DNA of 64,000 bases from Clostridia bacterium. Lineage in GTDB: Bacteria; Bacillota; Clostridia; Lachnospirales; Lachnospiraceae. Below are positions 25,314 through 33,965 of this stretch, one piece after another. The stretch is taken from positions 124,001-188,000 of the forward strand of contig CAJTAT010000007.1 in the NCBI GenBank assembly GCA_910574475.1, given 5' to 3'. The number at the start of each line of letters is the position of its first letter. Positions within the stretch are counted from its first letter, which is position 1. Position numbers and translations under genes: made by a program. The notes beneath the pieces were generated by a model. The model ran no database searches, had not been told where the DNA came from, and saw only the letters and a list, made by a program, of their open reading frames with translations.

Positions 25314-26558
25314 TTATCTCTTTGTGGCTAGATCTTCCCCCAATATTTCCAATGCTTTTTGAAGCTGATTATCCTGCTCTTTTGGAATACTCGCTTCTTT
25401 TTTTAAGCTTTCCTCTAATTCAATTTCCACATCCGGTTCAATGCCAATCCCATGGATATTATTTCCTTTTGGGGTGTAGTATTTTGAAACAGTCAGCTTT
25501 ACTGCTGTCCCGTCACTGAGTGGGTAAATCTTCTGGACAATCCCCTTTCCATACGTTTTCGTCCCCACGAGAGTTCCAGCTTCATAGTCCTTAATGGCGC
25601 CCGCAAAAATTTCTGAAGCGCTGGCGCTGTTCCCATTGACCAGCACCGCTATGGGTTTATCAAAGAAATGTTCTGCATCTGAAGTTTCCTCCTCCCGAAC
25701 GCCGTATTTATCCTCTGTATAAACGAGCAGACCTTCTGGCAGCAAGCGATCAAGAATAGCACATACGCTACTTACCAGGCCTCCGCCATTATTTCGCAGA
25801 TCCACAACCAGCGCTTTCATTTCCTGAGCTTCCAAAGCATCCATGGCCTGGAGAAATTGATCTGTGGTCACATCATCAAAGGTACTGATGGCAATATAAC
25901 CAATCTGATTTTCCAGCATTTCATAGCTGACTGTGGGCACCTCAATAGTTCTGCGCTCCACCTGGAATTCCAGATAATCACTCTCCCCTTCACGCGCTAC
26001 AGAGATAGTAACATTTGTGAACTCTTCCCCTTTGATCAGTGAGACTACTTTCGTCAAATCCTCACCTGTCACCTCTGTGTCCTCTACCTTATAGAATACG
26101 TCCCCTGGCAACAATCCTGCTTCTCTGGCCGGGCTTCCCTCAAACACTCTGGAAACGGTAATAATACCAGTCGCTATATTTTGAGACATTTCCACGCCAA
26201 TCCCACAGTAACTGCCACTGGTACTATCCATCAAGCTCTGATACTCCTCCTGGGTATAGTAAGATGCATAGAGATCCCCCAGTCCGGCGACTGCTCCTTT
26301 ATAGAGATAGTTTTCCACTTGATCCGAATCAATTTCGTCCAAATAATAGTTGTTCATCAGCTCTTCAATTTCTGACAGCTTATCTTGGATTCTGGAGTCT
26401 GTCAGGTTAAGCTCTGCCTCATCCTCCTGGTTGTCTGGGCTTCCAGAGCCAGACATGTTTACATAAAATTTTCCAAATAACACAGCGCTTACAGCGATTA
26501 CAAGAGCTATCCCGATTCCCGCCACAAGCCCTTTCCAGAATTGATTTTTTTCGTCCAT
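25314..26558 (-). CDS. S41-family C-terminal processing peptidase
   Basis: A 414-residue CtpA/Prc-type protease with an N-terminal membrane anchor (about residues 10-30) and the rest outside. A PDZ domain covers about 110-190 (GIGVEM, SPAREAGLLPGD). The catalytic serine is in NGNSASASEIFAGA and the lysine in GTKTYGKGIVQ. Such proteases trim or degrade envelope proteins, often cell-wall hydrolases. It follows the M23 peptidase gene by 77 bp, so it may process that hydrolase or its partners. AGAGGAAG precedes the ATG. Confidence 0.93.
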   Translation of the reverse strand: MDEKNQFWKGLVAGIGIALVIAVSAVLFGKFYVNMSGSGSPDNQEDEAELNLTDSRIQDKLSEIEELMNNYYLDEIDSDQVENYLYKGAVAGLGDLYASYYTQEEYQSLMDSTSGSYCGIGVEMSQNIATGIITVSRVFEGSPAREAGLLPGDVFYKVEDTEVTGEDLTKVVSLIKGEEFTNVTISVAREGESDYLEFQVERRTIEVPTVSYEMLENQIGYIAISTFDDVTTDQFLQAMDALEAQEMKALVVDLRNNGGGLVSSVCAILDRLLPEGLLVYTEDKYGVREEETSDAEHFFDKPIAVLVNGNSASASEIFAGAIKDYEAGTLVGTKTYGKGIVQKIYPLSDGTAVKLTVSKYYTPKGNNIHGIGIEPDVEIELEESLKKEASIPKEQDNQLQKALEILGEDLATKR

Positions 26559-26582
26559 ACTGCTTCCTCTCTGGCAGCTGAA

Positions 26583-26606
26583 GGAGCAGGTCTATTAACC
26601 TGCTCC
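26583..26606 (-). other. short hairpin between the M23 and S41 genes
   Basis: GGAGCAGGT and ACCTGCTCC pair around a 6-nt loop in the 77-bp intergenic gap. It has no T run, so it may be an attenuator or mRNA stability element rather than a full terminator. Confidence 0.4.
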
Positions 26607-26635
26607 GCAGCCTCTTCTGTTAAATATACGCTATT

Positions 26636-27928
26636 TTAGCCCACATAATTCGATGGATTTACATAAACACCATTTTTTATGACTCCAAAATGCAGATGGT
26701 TCCCTGTAGAGAATCCAGTGGAACCCACTGCTGCAATGGTCTGCCCCTGAGATACCACATCGCCCACCGACACATAGAGGGCGGAGCAGTGCATATATAC
26801 AGTGGAAATGCCATTTCCATGGGAAATAACAACATAATTTCCGGCAGAATTGCTGTAGGTAGATGTGGTAACTCTTCCCCCTGCACTTGCTATTATAGCT
26901 GCGCCGCCAGATGCACCAATATCAATTCCCTTGTGATTCGTTGATGCACCTGCAATAGGCTGTGACCTGGGCCCAAAACCACTGGTAATCCTTCTACTGC
27001 TGGGACAAGGCCAGGCAAAGCCTGACGCACCGCCGTCGCCGTCGTCAGCCATGGCATTAGCAAGGGCTGCCGCTGCAATCTGTTCTTCTATCTGGTTCAA
27101 CAGCCTTTCCTGCTCCTCCAGATCACCCTGAGCATTTGACATCTCCCCATACTGGCTTTCAATCTGGCTCTGATAGCTCTGAATCTGAGCTGTCTTCTTT
27201 TGAATCAAGGCATCTACTGCCTCTTTTTGCTCTTTGGCGGCATCTGACATCAACGTCAGCTCTTCTTCCTCAGCTTCCAGCTTTTCTTTCGTCTCCGCAA
27301 TGGTTTCTTTTTGTGCAATGTATTGATCTAGCATCTCCCGGTCATAGCGGGAGATCTCAGCCGCATAGCTGGATCGGTTCAAAAAATCTGCCATATTTTG
27401 AGCAGTCAAAAGTAGCTCCAAATAGGAAGGAGTTCGATTTTCATAGAGGTATTGAATCCGTATCTTCATATCCTCATACTGTTTATCTGCCACTCTCTCT
27501 GCCTCTTCAAGTTCTTCCTTTGTCTGAGAGATCTCTTCCTTTTTGGCATCAATATCATCAGATAGCTCCTGAATCTGGGCTGATAAAGTATTAGATTCCT
27601 GATCCAGTTTCGCAATGTAATTCTGCAGATTGCTTTTTTCCTGTTCCAAAGCGTGAATCTTATTTTTTACATCTTCCAGATCGGATTTAATATCTTTAAT
27701 CTTATCCAAGGTATCCTGCTTCTGATCTTCCAGCTCATCTGTATCTACTTTTTGGACAGGTTTCTTTGAGGAACTTTCCCCAGAAGATTCTCCTGTAGAA
27801 ATTTCAGCTTCCGTGGCAGACACTTGAAGGGTATCAGAAGTAAAGACAGCCGTAATGATAAGCGCCAGTAAAAGCGTAGCGCATATGTATCCCTTTAATT
27901 TCCTTTTCATATAAAATCCCTTTTTCAT
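26636..27928 (-). CDS. secreted M23 peptidoglycan hydrolase with coiled coil (EnvC/PcsB-like role)
   Basis: A 430-residue secreted protein. The signal peptide is about residues 8-38. A long coiled coil (about 60-280, many Glu, Lys, Gln and Leu) is followed by a short Ala/Gly linker and a C-terminal M23 domain with HKGIDIG and HLHFGV. All zinc ligands appear present, unlike E. coli EnvC, so it should itself cut peptidoglycan. Coiled-coil proteins of this kind bind the outer loop of FtsX, and ftsX lies 11 bp upstream. A second ATG at 27910 has an AAGGGA site and may be the true start. Confidence 0.92.
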   Translation of the reverse strand: MKKGFYMKRKLKGYICATLLLALIITAVFTSDTLQVSATEAEISTGESSGESSSKKPVQKVDTDELEDQKQDTLDKIKDIKSDLEDVKNKIHALEQEKSNLQNYIAKLDQESNTLSAQIQELSDDIDAKKEEISQTKEELEEAERVADKQYEDMKIRIQYLYENRTPSYLELLLTAQNMADFLNRSSYAAEISRYDREMLDQYIAQKETIAETKEKLEAEEEELTLMSDAAKEQKEAVDALIQKKTAQIQSYQSQIESQYGEMSNAQGDLEEQERLLNQIEEQIAAAALANAMADDGDGGASGFAWPCPSSRRITSGFGPRSQPIAGASTNHKGIDIGASGGAAIIASAGGRVTTSTYSNSAGNYVVISHGNGISTVYMHCSALYVSVGDVVSQGQTIAAVGSTGFSTGNHLHFGVIKNGVYVNPSNYVG

Positions 27929-27939
27929 GCTTCGCTACC

Positions 27940-28848
27940 TTAAACCTTCAAATGCTTTCTCAGGGTAAAGAAGCTTCCGAAGAATCCAATGCCAACGCCC
28001 AGTGCAAGACCTACTGGAAGCAAAATCCGAAACATTTCATCTACAGACAGGAATTGCAGAAGTCCTGTAAGAATATTAAACTCTCCGGCTACGTATTGAG
28101 TTAGTCGTGTATAGAGATAATAGAGCAATCCCAAGGGAATGGAAGCTCCTATCAGTCCGATTAGAATTCCTTCCACCACAAAAGGAGCTTTTACAAAGGA
28201 ATTGGTAGCGCCTATCAGCTTCATTATGGCAATCTCTTCTTTGCGGACCGCAATTCCGATAGTTACTGTATTGCTAATGAGGAAGACAGACACACACAGC
28301 AATAAGATAATAATGGCAACAGAAACATATGCAATCAACATATTAAAATTCGTCAAAATATCCGCAATCTCCGCAGACTTATTTACCTTTCGGATTCCCT
28401 CCACAGACTCCAGGTATTCTACCAGACTGCCTTGAAGAGCCACGTCTGTCAGATAGATTTCATAATGGGCATGATTGGCCAGAGGATTATCCTCTGCAAA
28501 TCCCTCTGCCAGTTCCGGCCTTTCTTCAAAATAAATCTTTTGATACGCTTCCCAAGTTTCATCTGCGGATACAAAATGAATATCAGACACTTCATCTCTA
28601 GCCAGAATCTTCTCTCCTATGGCATCCATCTGCTCCTGAGGCAAATCCTTTTCAAAAAATACGGTGACAGCTACGTTTTGCTCCGCCGTCTTTACCATAT
28701 ATTGGAAATTTTGAATAATACAAAAGAAAATGCCAAATAAAAAGATGCAGGCCGACATGGTAGCCACAGAAGCCAGAGAAAACATTTTATTTCTCCAAAT
28801 ATTTTTCAAACCCTGCTTTAAGCAATAACCAATTGTACTAATTCTCAT
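27940..28848 (-). CDS. ftsX: cell-division protein FtsX
   Basis: About 302 residues. An amphipathic start (GYCLKQGLKNIWRNKMFSLAS) leads into helix 1, a large outer loop (about 55-165), and three more helices from residue 170, the standard four-helix FtsX. The ATG at 28848 lies inside the last codons of ftsE; an in-frame ATG at 28878 would overlap more. With FtsE it forms the complex that gates peptidoglycan hydrolases at the division or elongation site. Confidence 0.93.
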   Translation of the reverse strand: MRISTIGYCLKQGLKNIWRNKMFSLASVATMSACIFLFGIFFCIIQNFQYMVKTAEQNVAVTVFFEKDLPQEQMDAIGEKILARDEVSDIHFVSADETWEAYQKIYFEERPELAEGFAEDNPLANHAHYEIYLTDVALQGSLVEYLESVEGIRKVNKSAEIADILTNFNMLIAYVSVAIIILLLCVSVFLISNTVTIGIAVRKEEIAIMKLIGATNSFVKAPFVVEGILIGLIGASIPLGLLYYLYTRLTQYVAGEFNILTGLLQFLSVDEMFRILLPVGLALGVGIGFFGSFFTLRKHLKV

Positions 28849-29542
28849 GCTGTGTATACCCAGCTTTACGCTCGTCACTGATAATGACGCCTCTATGCAT
28901 TGCTACAACTCTCTTTTTCATCTGGTCTACGATCTCCTGGTTATGAGTTACCACCACAACTGTGGTTCCCCGTTCATTGATTGTCTCCAAAAGCTTCATG
29001 ATTTCTTTTGAATTCTTCGGATCCAGATTACCCGTAGGCTCATCTGCCAACAAAATATTCGGTTGATTGACCAAGGCCCTGGCCAGAGCTACTCTCTGCT
29101 GCTCTCCTCCTGAAAGTTGTTTGGGGTAGGATTTGTACTTCTCAGCCAGGCCTACTAAAGATAGCATCATGGGAACATTTTTACGTATCTGCTTGGAGGG
29201 AGTGATAACAACCCTTTGGGCAAAAGCAATATTTTCATAGACATTTCTGTCTTTTAACAGGCGGAAATCCTGGAAGACTACCCCAAGTTTACGACGATAC
29301 TTGGGCACCGCTCTCCGCTTCATTTTATTTAAGTTTACCCCATTTACCTTGATGGTTCCAGAGGTGGGATCCAACTCTTTCAGCAAAAGTTTGATCAGGG
29401 TAGATTTGCCGGAACCACTGTCTCCTACAATAAAGACAAACTCTCCTTTGTCAATATGTAGGGTTATACCGTTCAGTGCCTGTACGCCTGTAGAATAGGC
29501 TTTCGTCACATTTTGTAAATCGATCATTTTTTCTCTCCTCAA
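28838..29542 (-). CDS. ftsE: cell-division ATP-binding protein FtsE
   Basis: A 234-residue ATPase with Walker A GDSGSGKSTL, the FtsE-typical FQDFRLLKDRNVYEN, signature LSGGEQQR and Walker B ILLADEPTGNLD. It overlaps ftsX. A PucR-type regulator gene lies 48 bp upstream and may be co-transcribed, though their functions are not obviously linked. Confidence 0.95.
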   Translation of the reverse strand: MRREKMIDLQNVTKAYSTGVQALNGITLHIDKGEFVFIVGDSGSGKSTLIKLLLKELDPTSGTIKVNGVNLNKMKRRAVPKYRRKLGVVFQDFRLLKDRNVYENIAFAQRVVITPSKQIRKNVPMMLSLVGLAEKYKSYPKQLSGGEQQRVALARALVNQPNILLADEPTGNLDPKNSKEIMKLLETINERGTTVVVVTHNQEIVDQMKKRVVAMHRGVIISDERKAGYTQHEN

Positions 29543-29589
29543 TGAAATCTCAGATTACAGTTAAGCCCCAAGGCCATACTGTCCCTATC

Positions 29590-30678
29590 TTAGTAATCCA
29601 TAGTTTCCATATACCGCATATATTTGACAACCATCAGAGCAATCTTAAAGGTAATGGCGTCCTCAAACACACGCAGATCAAGACCCGTACTCTTCTGAAG
29701 CTTATCCAGGCGGTAAACCAGAGTATTGCGGTGAATGTAAAGTTGTCGTGATGTCTCAGAGACATTTAAGCTGTTTTCAAAGAATTTGTTGATGGTGACA
29801 AGAGTCTCCTCATCAAAATCGTCGGGAGATTTGCCATCAAAAATCTCACGGATAAACATTTTACACAAGGGTATGGGAAGCTGATAGATCAAGCGTCCTA
29901 TCCCTAAAGTGCTGTATGCAATGATATCCTTGTCATCAAAAAAGATTTTGCCTACATCAAGAGCCATCCTAGCCTCTTTATAAGACCGGGATACCTCTTT
30001 AATCTCATTTACAATGGTACCATAGGCGATATGAGCTTTGTCTTCTCCCTCTCCCGCCAGCAGATCCTTGATCACACGGGCTGTCTTATACATCTCCGCA
30101 TAGCCTTCATTCTCTCCCAGCTCTTTGACCACAATAATATTCTTCTCATCCACAGCAGTAATAAAATCCCTGGATTTTGTTCCAAACAGTGCACGCACGC
30201 TCTCCAAAGAGGAGCTGTCCTTTTCATGGCTGGTCTCAATAATAAAGACGGAACGGCGCACTTCCGTCTGGATGTGCAGCTTTTTCGCCCGGTTGTAGAT
30301 ATCTACCAACAAAAGATTATCCAACAGCAGATTCTTGATAAAGTTATCCTTATCAAATCGTTCCTTGTAGGCCACCAGAAGATTCTGTATCTGAAAGACT
30401 GCAATCTTTCCTATCATATAGGCGTCTTCGCTGCCGCCGTTGAGCAGGAGAATATACTCCAGCTGGTTCTCATCAAATACCTTGAAAAACTGGAATCCCT
30501 GAATCACCTGACTGTCGGCCGGCGAATCAATAAAGGTAAGAACGGAACCCGTATACGAATCTGCCTCCGGGAAGGTAGAGGCAAGCACATTTCCCTCTGT
30601 ATCAATGATACAAAAGTCTATCCTGGTAATACCTTTTAGCCCTTCAATGGTGTTCTGTAATATCTGGTTTGAAATCAT
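29590..30678 (-). CDS. PucR/CdaR-type transcriptional regulator
   Basis: About 362 residues. An N-terminal sensor-like domain (about 1-120) is followed by a GGDEF-like middle segment and a C-terminal PucR helix-turn-helix (NKFFENSLNVSETSRQLYIH, then RNTLVYRLDKLQKSTGLDLR). The ATG at 30678 has AAGGAG 11 nt upstream. These regulators often control use of purines, diacids or amino acids; no such genes adjoin it. It precedes ftsE on the same strand. Confidence 0.87.
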   Translation of the reverse strand: MISNQILQNTIEGLKGITRIDFCIIDTEGNVLASTFPEADSYTGSVLTFIDSPADSQVIQGFQFFKVFDENQLEYILLLNGGSEDAYMIGKIAVFQIQNLLVAYKERFDKDNFIKNLLLDNLLLVDIYNRAKKLHIQTEVRRSVFIIETSHEKDSSSLESVRALFGTKSRDFITAVDEKNIIVVKELGENEGYAEMYKTARVIKDLLAGEGEDKAHIAYGTIVNEIKEVSRSYKEARMALDVGKIFFDDKDIIAYSTLGIGRLIYQLPIPLCKMFIREIFDGKSPDDFDEETLVTINKFFENSLNVSETSRQLYIHRNTLVYRLDKLQKSTGLDLRVFEDAITFKIALMVVKYMRYMETMDY

Positions 30679-30975
30679 AATGTCTACCACTCCTTGTTCA
30701 TTATATAGTTTTGTGCATATCGCCGGATTCCACTGGAATACATTTCCAGCAATATATACAATAAAAAACCCCCATTTCTTCTTTTACACAGAAATACTTA
30801 ATCTATATATTAATGCAAAACTACAAAAAAGAAAAGAGGAAATACAAAATTTTTATGCATTTCCTCAAGAATTTTTCATTTTTTTCCAGGATTTTTACTA
30901 TACATAGTTCACAAAGCAAGGGATTTCGGGCTTTTCGTTCACTTGAAAGATTCTGTAATACCAATTTTTGCTTGA

Positions 30976-31516
30976 TCATTTAAGAAAAAAATATTGGGTA
31001 GAGCGGCTCTGAGCCTCAATCAGCTTCTCTTCCCAGACGATCTTATCACTGTCAGGAATCAGGCGATTCTTTTCCAGAAATTCAATCTGCCATACGTTAC
31101 TGTGGGGCGAAAGATGGTAACTGGATAACCTTCTCTGGCATACCATATCCCCATTCTGGCTGTTTTCGCATATATTCCTGTATTGGGATCTCACAGCCAT
31201 ACAGGGGTCCATATACAGCACCAGAAGATACTGCCAGTATTTGTTTTATATCGCCAAAAGCCTCGTAATCTAGTTGAGCGTCTTCTAGAGTATAACAGGC
31301 AAAATCGATTGCATAATCACACTTTTCATTTTTGATAACGCTTTTGAAACTATCTCTATCTTTTCTGTCTGCCTGAATCCGTTTTGTACCTGGCACCGGG
31401 TTTTCGCTTTCTATATGACGGGTTACAACCGTCACTTCATACCCCTCTTTCAGAAGCTGTCTTGTAACACCCAGTCCTATATTGCCATATCCGCCAATTA
31501 CTACTACTTTCTTCAT
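30976..31516 (-). pseudogene. NAD-dependent epimerase/dehydratase, frameshifted
   Basis: The frame from 31516 gives a Rossmann start (KKVVVIGGYGNIGLGVTRQL) and 139 codons, then stops. The expected continuation (EGYPVTIFRPTVTYG) is present at about 31130-31080 in another frame. The C-terminal helix region (IEFLEKNRLIPDSD and on) follows in a third frame to 30976. So a single gene has at least one frameshift and an internal deletion of about 100 codons. It would have been the last gene of the opp/M29 operon, 32 bp after the desulfidase-like gene. Confidence 0.8.
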
Positions 31517-31548
31517 CCCTGTCTCCTTCTGCGGATCTGTAATTCCTA

Positions 31549-32814
31549 CTATTTCTCCAGCATAATGCCGAGAATCACCTCATTTGTATGATTCATACCT
31601 TCCCGACTTAAGGTTCCCACCTCTTCAATTGTATTTTCGATGCCCTTTTTTACAATTCCCTCTCCATGGACAAATTCCTGACCGCTTATTGCCATTTTAT
31701 ATCCCAAAAGTCCTGCTTCCACAGACATAGCAATTTTTGCCGCACAGGAGGGCTTTGCCCCATCGCAGATCGTGCCGGATAGAATGGCAAGTCCATTGAC
31801 AATCGTATGCTCAATGACAGAGCGGTCGTGACCATTCATATAAGCAATCCCTGCGGCCGCCCCACAACCGGCACAGACTGCGCCGCAATAAGCTGACAGA
31901 TACCCTATAGACTGTTTGATTCGGATAGCCACAAGATTAGCCAAAACCAGGGAGCGGATCAGAGTTTCATGATCTGCATTTAATTCCTTTGCATATTCCA
32001 CCAGAGGCAAGGTTATAGTCATTCCCTGATTACCACTTCCAGAGTTAATCACCACCGGCATCTCACATCCACTCATCCTGGCATCTGAGCCTGCCGCCGC
32101 TGCTGCCTTAGCCCGCAGTTCCACATTGGGATTTTCCGACGAGGAAAGTAATATTTTACCAATTTGTGCTCCCCACTTTCCTGATAGTCCTTCTTTCGAG
32201 ATAGCTGTATTACAATCAATCTGACGCATAATTACAGATTCCACGTCTTCCAACTTGCACGTCTGTGCATATTCCAGAATATCCTCTATATGCAACGCCT
32301 CTTCTGTATTCACATCTGTAATCTCACTGGAAAAAGCTCTTTCCAATAATACCACATCATCCTTTTTCTTCAAAATAACATTGGTGTGATGGCCTGCAAT
32401 CCTTACTTCAGCCTTATGATTTTTACTCTCCATTTTCAGCCAGATATCAAAAATAAAGTCTGAGTCAGCGAGTTTTACTATAATAGGACATTCTTTCAAA
32501 TATTGCTCAATTCGTGCATCCGTATTTTCCGGGGCATCCGCCAGAACTTCCAATCCTACATTTTCTTTTCCAACTACAATGCCTGCTGCAATCGCCACTT
32601 CTATTCCTTTTTTTCCACCTGTCCCAGGTACAATCACACTTTTCACATTTTTAATAATACTACCGCTGATACACGCCACAATCTTTTCAGGGAGTTCACC
32701 CAATATCCCTCTGCCCATGGCTGCCCCGTAAGCAAGCGCAATAGGCTCTGTACAACCAGTTGCCGGTATCAATTGCTCTTTTAAAACCTTTGTGTACAAA
32801 TTATAGTGTTCCAT
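31549..32814 (-). CDS. cyuA: L-cysteine desulfidase-like protein (UPF0597/CyuA family)
   Basis: A 421-residue cytoplasmic protein of the CyuA/UPF0597 family, related to the iron-sulfur L-serine dehydratase alpha chain. Conserved cysteines sit in PATGCTEPIALAYGAA, in YCGAVCAGCGAAAG and in GTICDGAKPSC; known members use such cysteines for a [4Fe-4S] cluster. Known activity is breakdown of L-cysteine to pyruvate, sulfide and ammonia. The ATG at 32814 has AGGGAGG just upstream; the longer frame lacks a site. In this operon it could act on an amino acid released from imported peptides, which is inference. Confidence 0.87.
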   Translation of the reverse strand: MEHYNLYTKVLKEQLIPATGCTEPIALAYGAAMGRGILGELPEKIVACISGSIIKNVKSVIVPGTGGKKGIEVAIAAGIVVGKENVGLEVLADAPENTDARIEQYLKECPIIVKLADSDFIFDIWLKMESKNHKAEVRIAGHHTNVILKKKDDVVLLERAFSSEITDVNTEEALHIEDILEYAQTCKLEDVESVIMRQIDCNTAISKEGLSGKWGAQIGKILLSSSENPNVELRAKAAAAAGSDARMSGCEMPVVINSGSGNQGMTITLPLVEYAKELNADHETLIRSLVLANLVAIRIKQSIGYLSAYCGAVCAGCGAAAGIAYMNGHDRSVIEHTIVNGLAILSGTICDGAKPSCAAKIAMSVEAGLLGYKMAISGQEFVHGEGIVKKGIENTIEEVGTLSREGMNHTNEVILGIMLEK

Positions 32815-32831
32815 ACATTTCCTCCCTGAAT

Positions 32832-32855
32832 AGAGCCGCCGTTTCCGGCGGCTCT
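32832..32855 (-). other. strong hairpin before the desulfidase-like gene
   Basis: AGAGCCGCCG and CGGCGGCTCT form a perfect 10-bp stem with a 4-nt loop between the UroD-like and desulfidase-like genes. No T run follows on the minus strand. It may act as an attenuator or protect the upstream mRNA end. Confidence 0.55.
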
Positions 32856-32864
32856 TCACTCTAC

Positions 32865-33935
32865 TTATTTATCAGCAAGTTCTCTCATCACTTCACGCCA
32901 TACTACAAAACGGTGTGTGATCTCTCTGGGACTCTCACAGCCTACCGCTACGATAAACTTTTCTTTGCCCTCTGCAATGGCTTTCTGTGTTTTACTTTTC
33001 AGCACAGACTTTACATTCTCACGATTTGCTCCATAGAAATCAGCATTTCGATCCACACCGCCCATAAGGACTTTATCTGTCTTTCCACGGATTTCCCCAA
33101 TCGAGGGATTCTCCACAGATGCGTCTTCCCAGTTAATGGCTTGTGCAGGCAGATCCAGCATATGGTCCATAAAGCACACCTTTGCGCCGCAGATATGCAG
33201 CATGGTAAACCAGGAACGTTCCTCGACAGCTTTTAGGGCTTTCTCATCATAAGGACGGATGTATTTCAGATATTCTTCTTCTGTGCAATCATCTGGGTAA
33301 CTGCCTCCAGGACAGTAGAAGAAACCTGCTGCACCCACATCTAAAAACGCGTTCATAATATCAATTACCTGCTGGGTTAATATTTCCATAACAGAAGTAT
33401 ACACCTCTTCGTTTTCTCTTGCAAATTTCATCATTGAATCGCCGAGAAAAGTGACAGGGCGAAGCAGTACTTTGGGATCCTTTGGAACATAATCTGTCAA
33501 CTGGCACAGCATACGGTAAGGTCCGAAAATCGTCGGCAATACAGGAACCTGATCCTTGTAGTAATCACATAAGATTTTAATACTTTCTGTCTCACGTGCA
33601 ATTGCTCCCTGATGGACATCTTTTGTTGTGACATTCTTCAAATCCTCCAGGCTTGTAAAGGCCGGAATTCTGGTCTTCTTAAAGCATGGGTCATCGCTGT
33701 TCTCACATTCATCAATCACCTGGCCATAGTCTTCTGTATTGTATAATCCATTCTGCATCACTTTCAAAATATCAAAATCATGCTGATTTTCATAAGCAAT
33801 GACAGCTTTTGTAAAATCTCCCGTGTGCTTATCTTCCAGATTCAGATGGGGTCCCCAAGCCACAAAGGGGGGTCTGTCTACAGGTCTCCCCTCAAGAACG
33901 GCTTTCACCCGCTCCATTTTACTCATCGTTTCCAT
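32865..33935 (-). CDS. UroD-family protein, zinc methyltransferase-like (MtaA/CmuA type)
   Basis: A 356-residue TIM-barrel protein of the uroporphyrinogen decarboxylase superfamily. It starts SKMERVKAVLEGRPVDRPPF. It carries the MtaA/CmuA-type zinc pattern His-X-Cys (LHICGAK, about residue 245) and a late Cys (VAVGCESP, about 330), rather than being a heme-pathway UroD. Such proteins move methyl groups between corrinoid proteins and thiols or amines. No corrinoid-protein gene is nearby. It lies between the peptide-binding protein and the desulfidase-like gene, so a role in processing an alkylated sulfur compound is possible but unproven. Confidence 0.85.
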   Translation of the reverse strand: METMSKMERVKAVLEGRPVDRPPFVAWGPHLNLEDKHTGDFTKAVIAYENQHDFDILKVMQNGLYNTEDYGQVIDECENSDDPCFKKTRIPAFTSLEDLKNVTTKDVHQGAIARETESIKILCDYYKDQVPVLPTIFGPYRMLCQLTDYVPKDPKVLLRPVTFLGDSMMKFARENEEVYTSVMEILTQQVIDIMNAFLDVGAAGFFYCPGGSYPDDCTEEEYLKYIRPYDEKALKAVEERSWFTMLHICGAKVCFMDHMLDLPAQAINWEDASVENPSIGEIRGKTDKVLMGGVDRNADFYGANRENVKSVLKSKTQKAIAEGKEKFIVAVGCESPREITHRFVVWREVMRELADK

Positions 33936-33965
33936 TACTATCTCTCTCCTTTATTCAAGTGTTTC

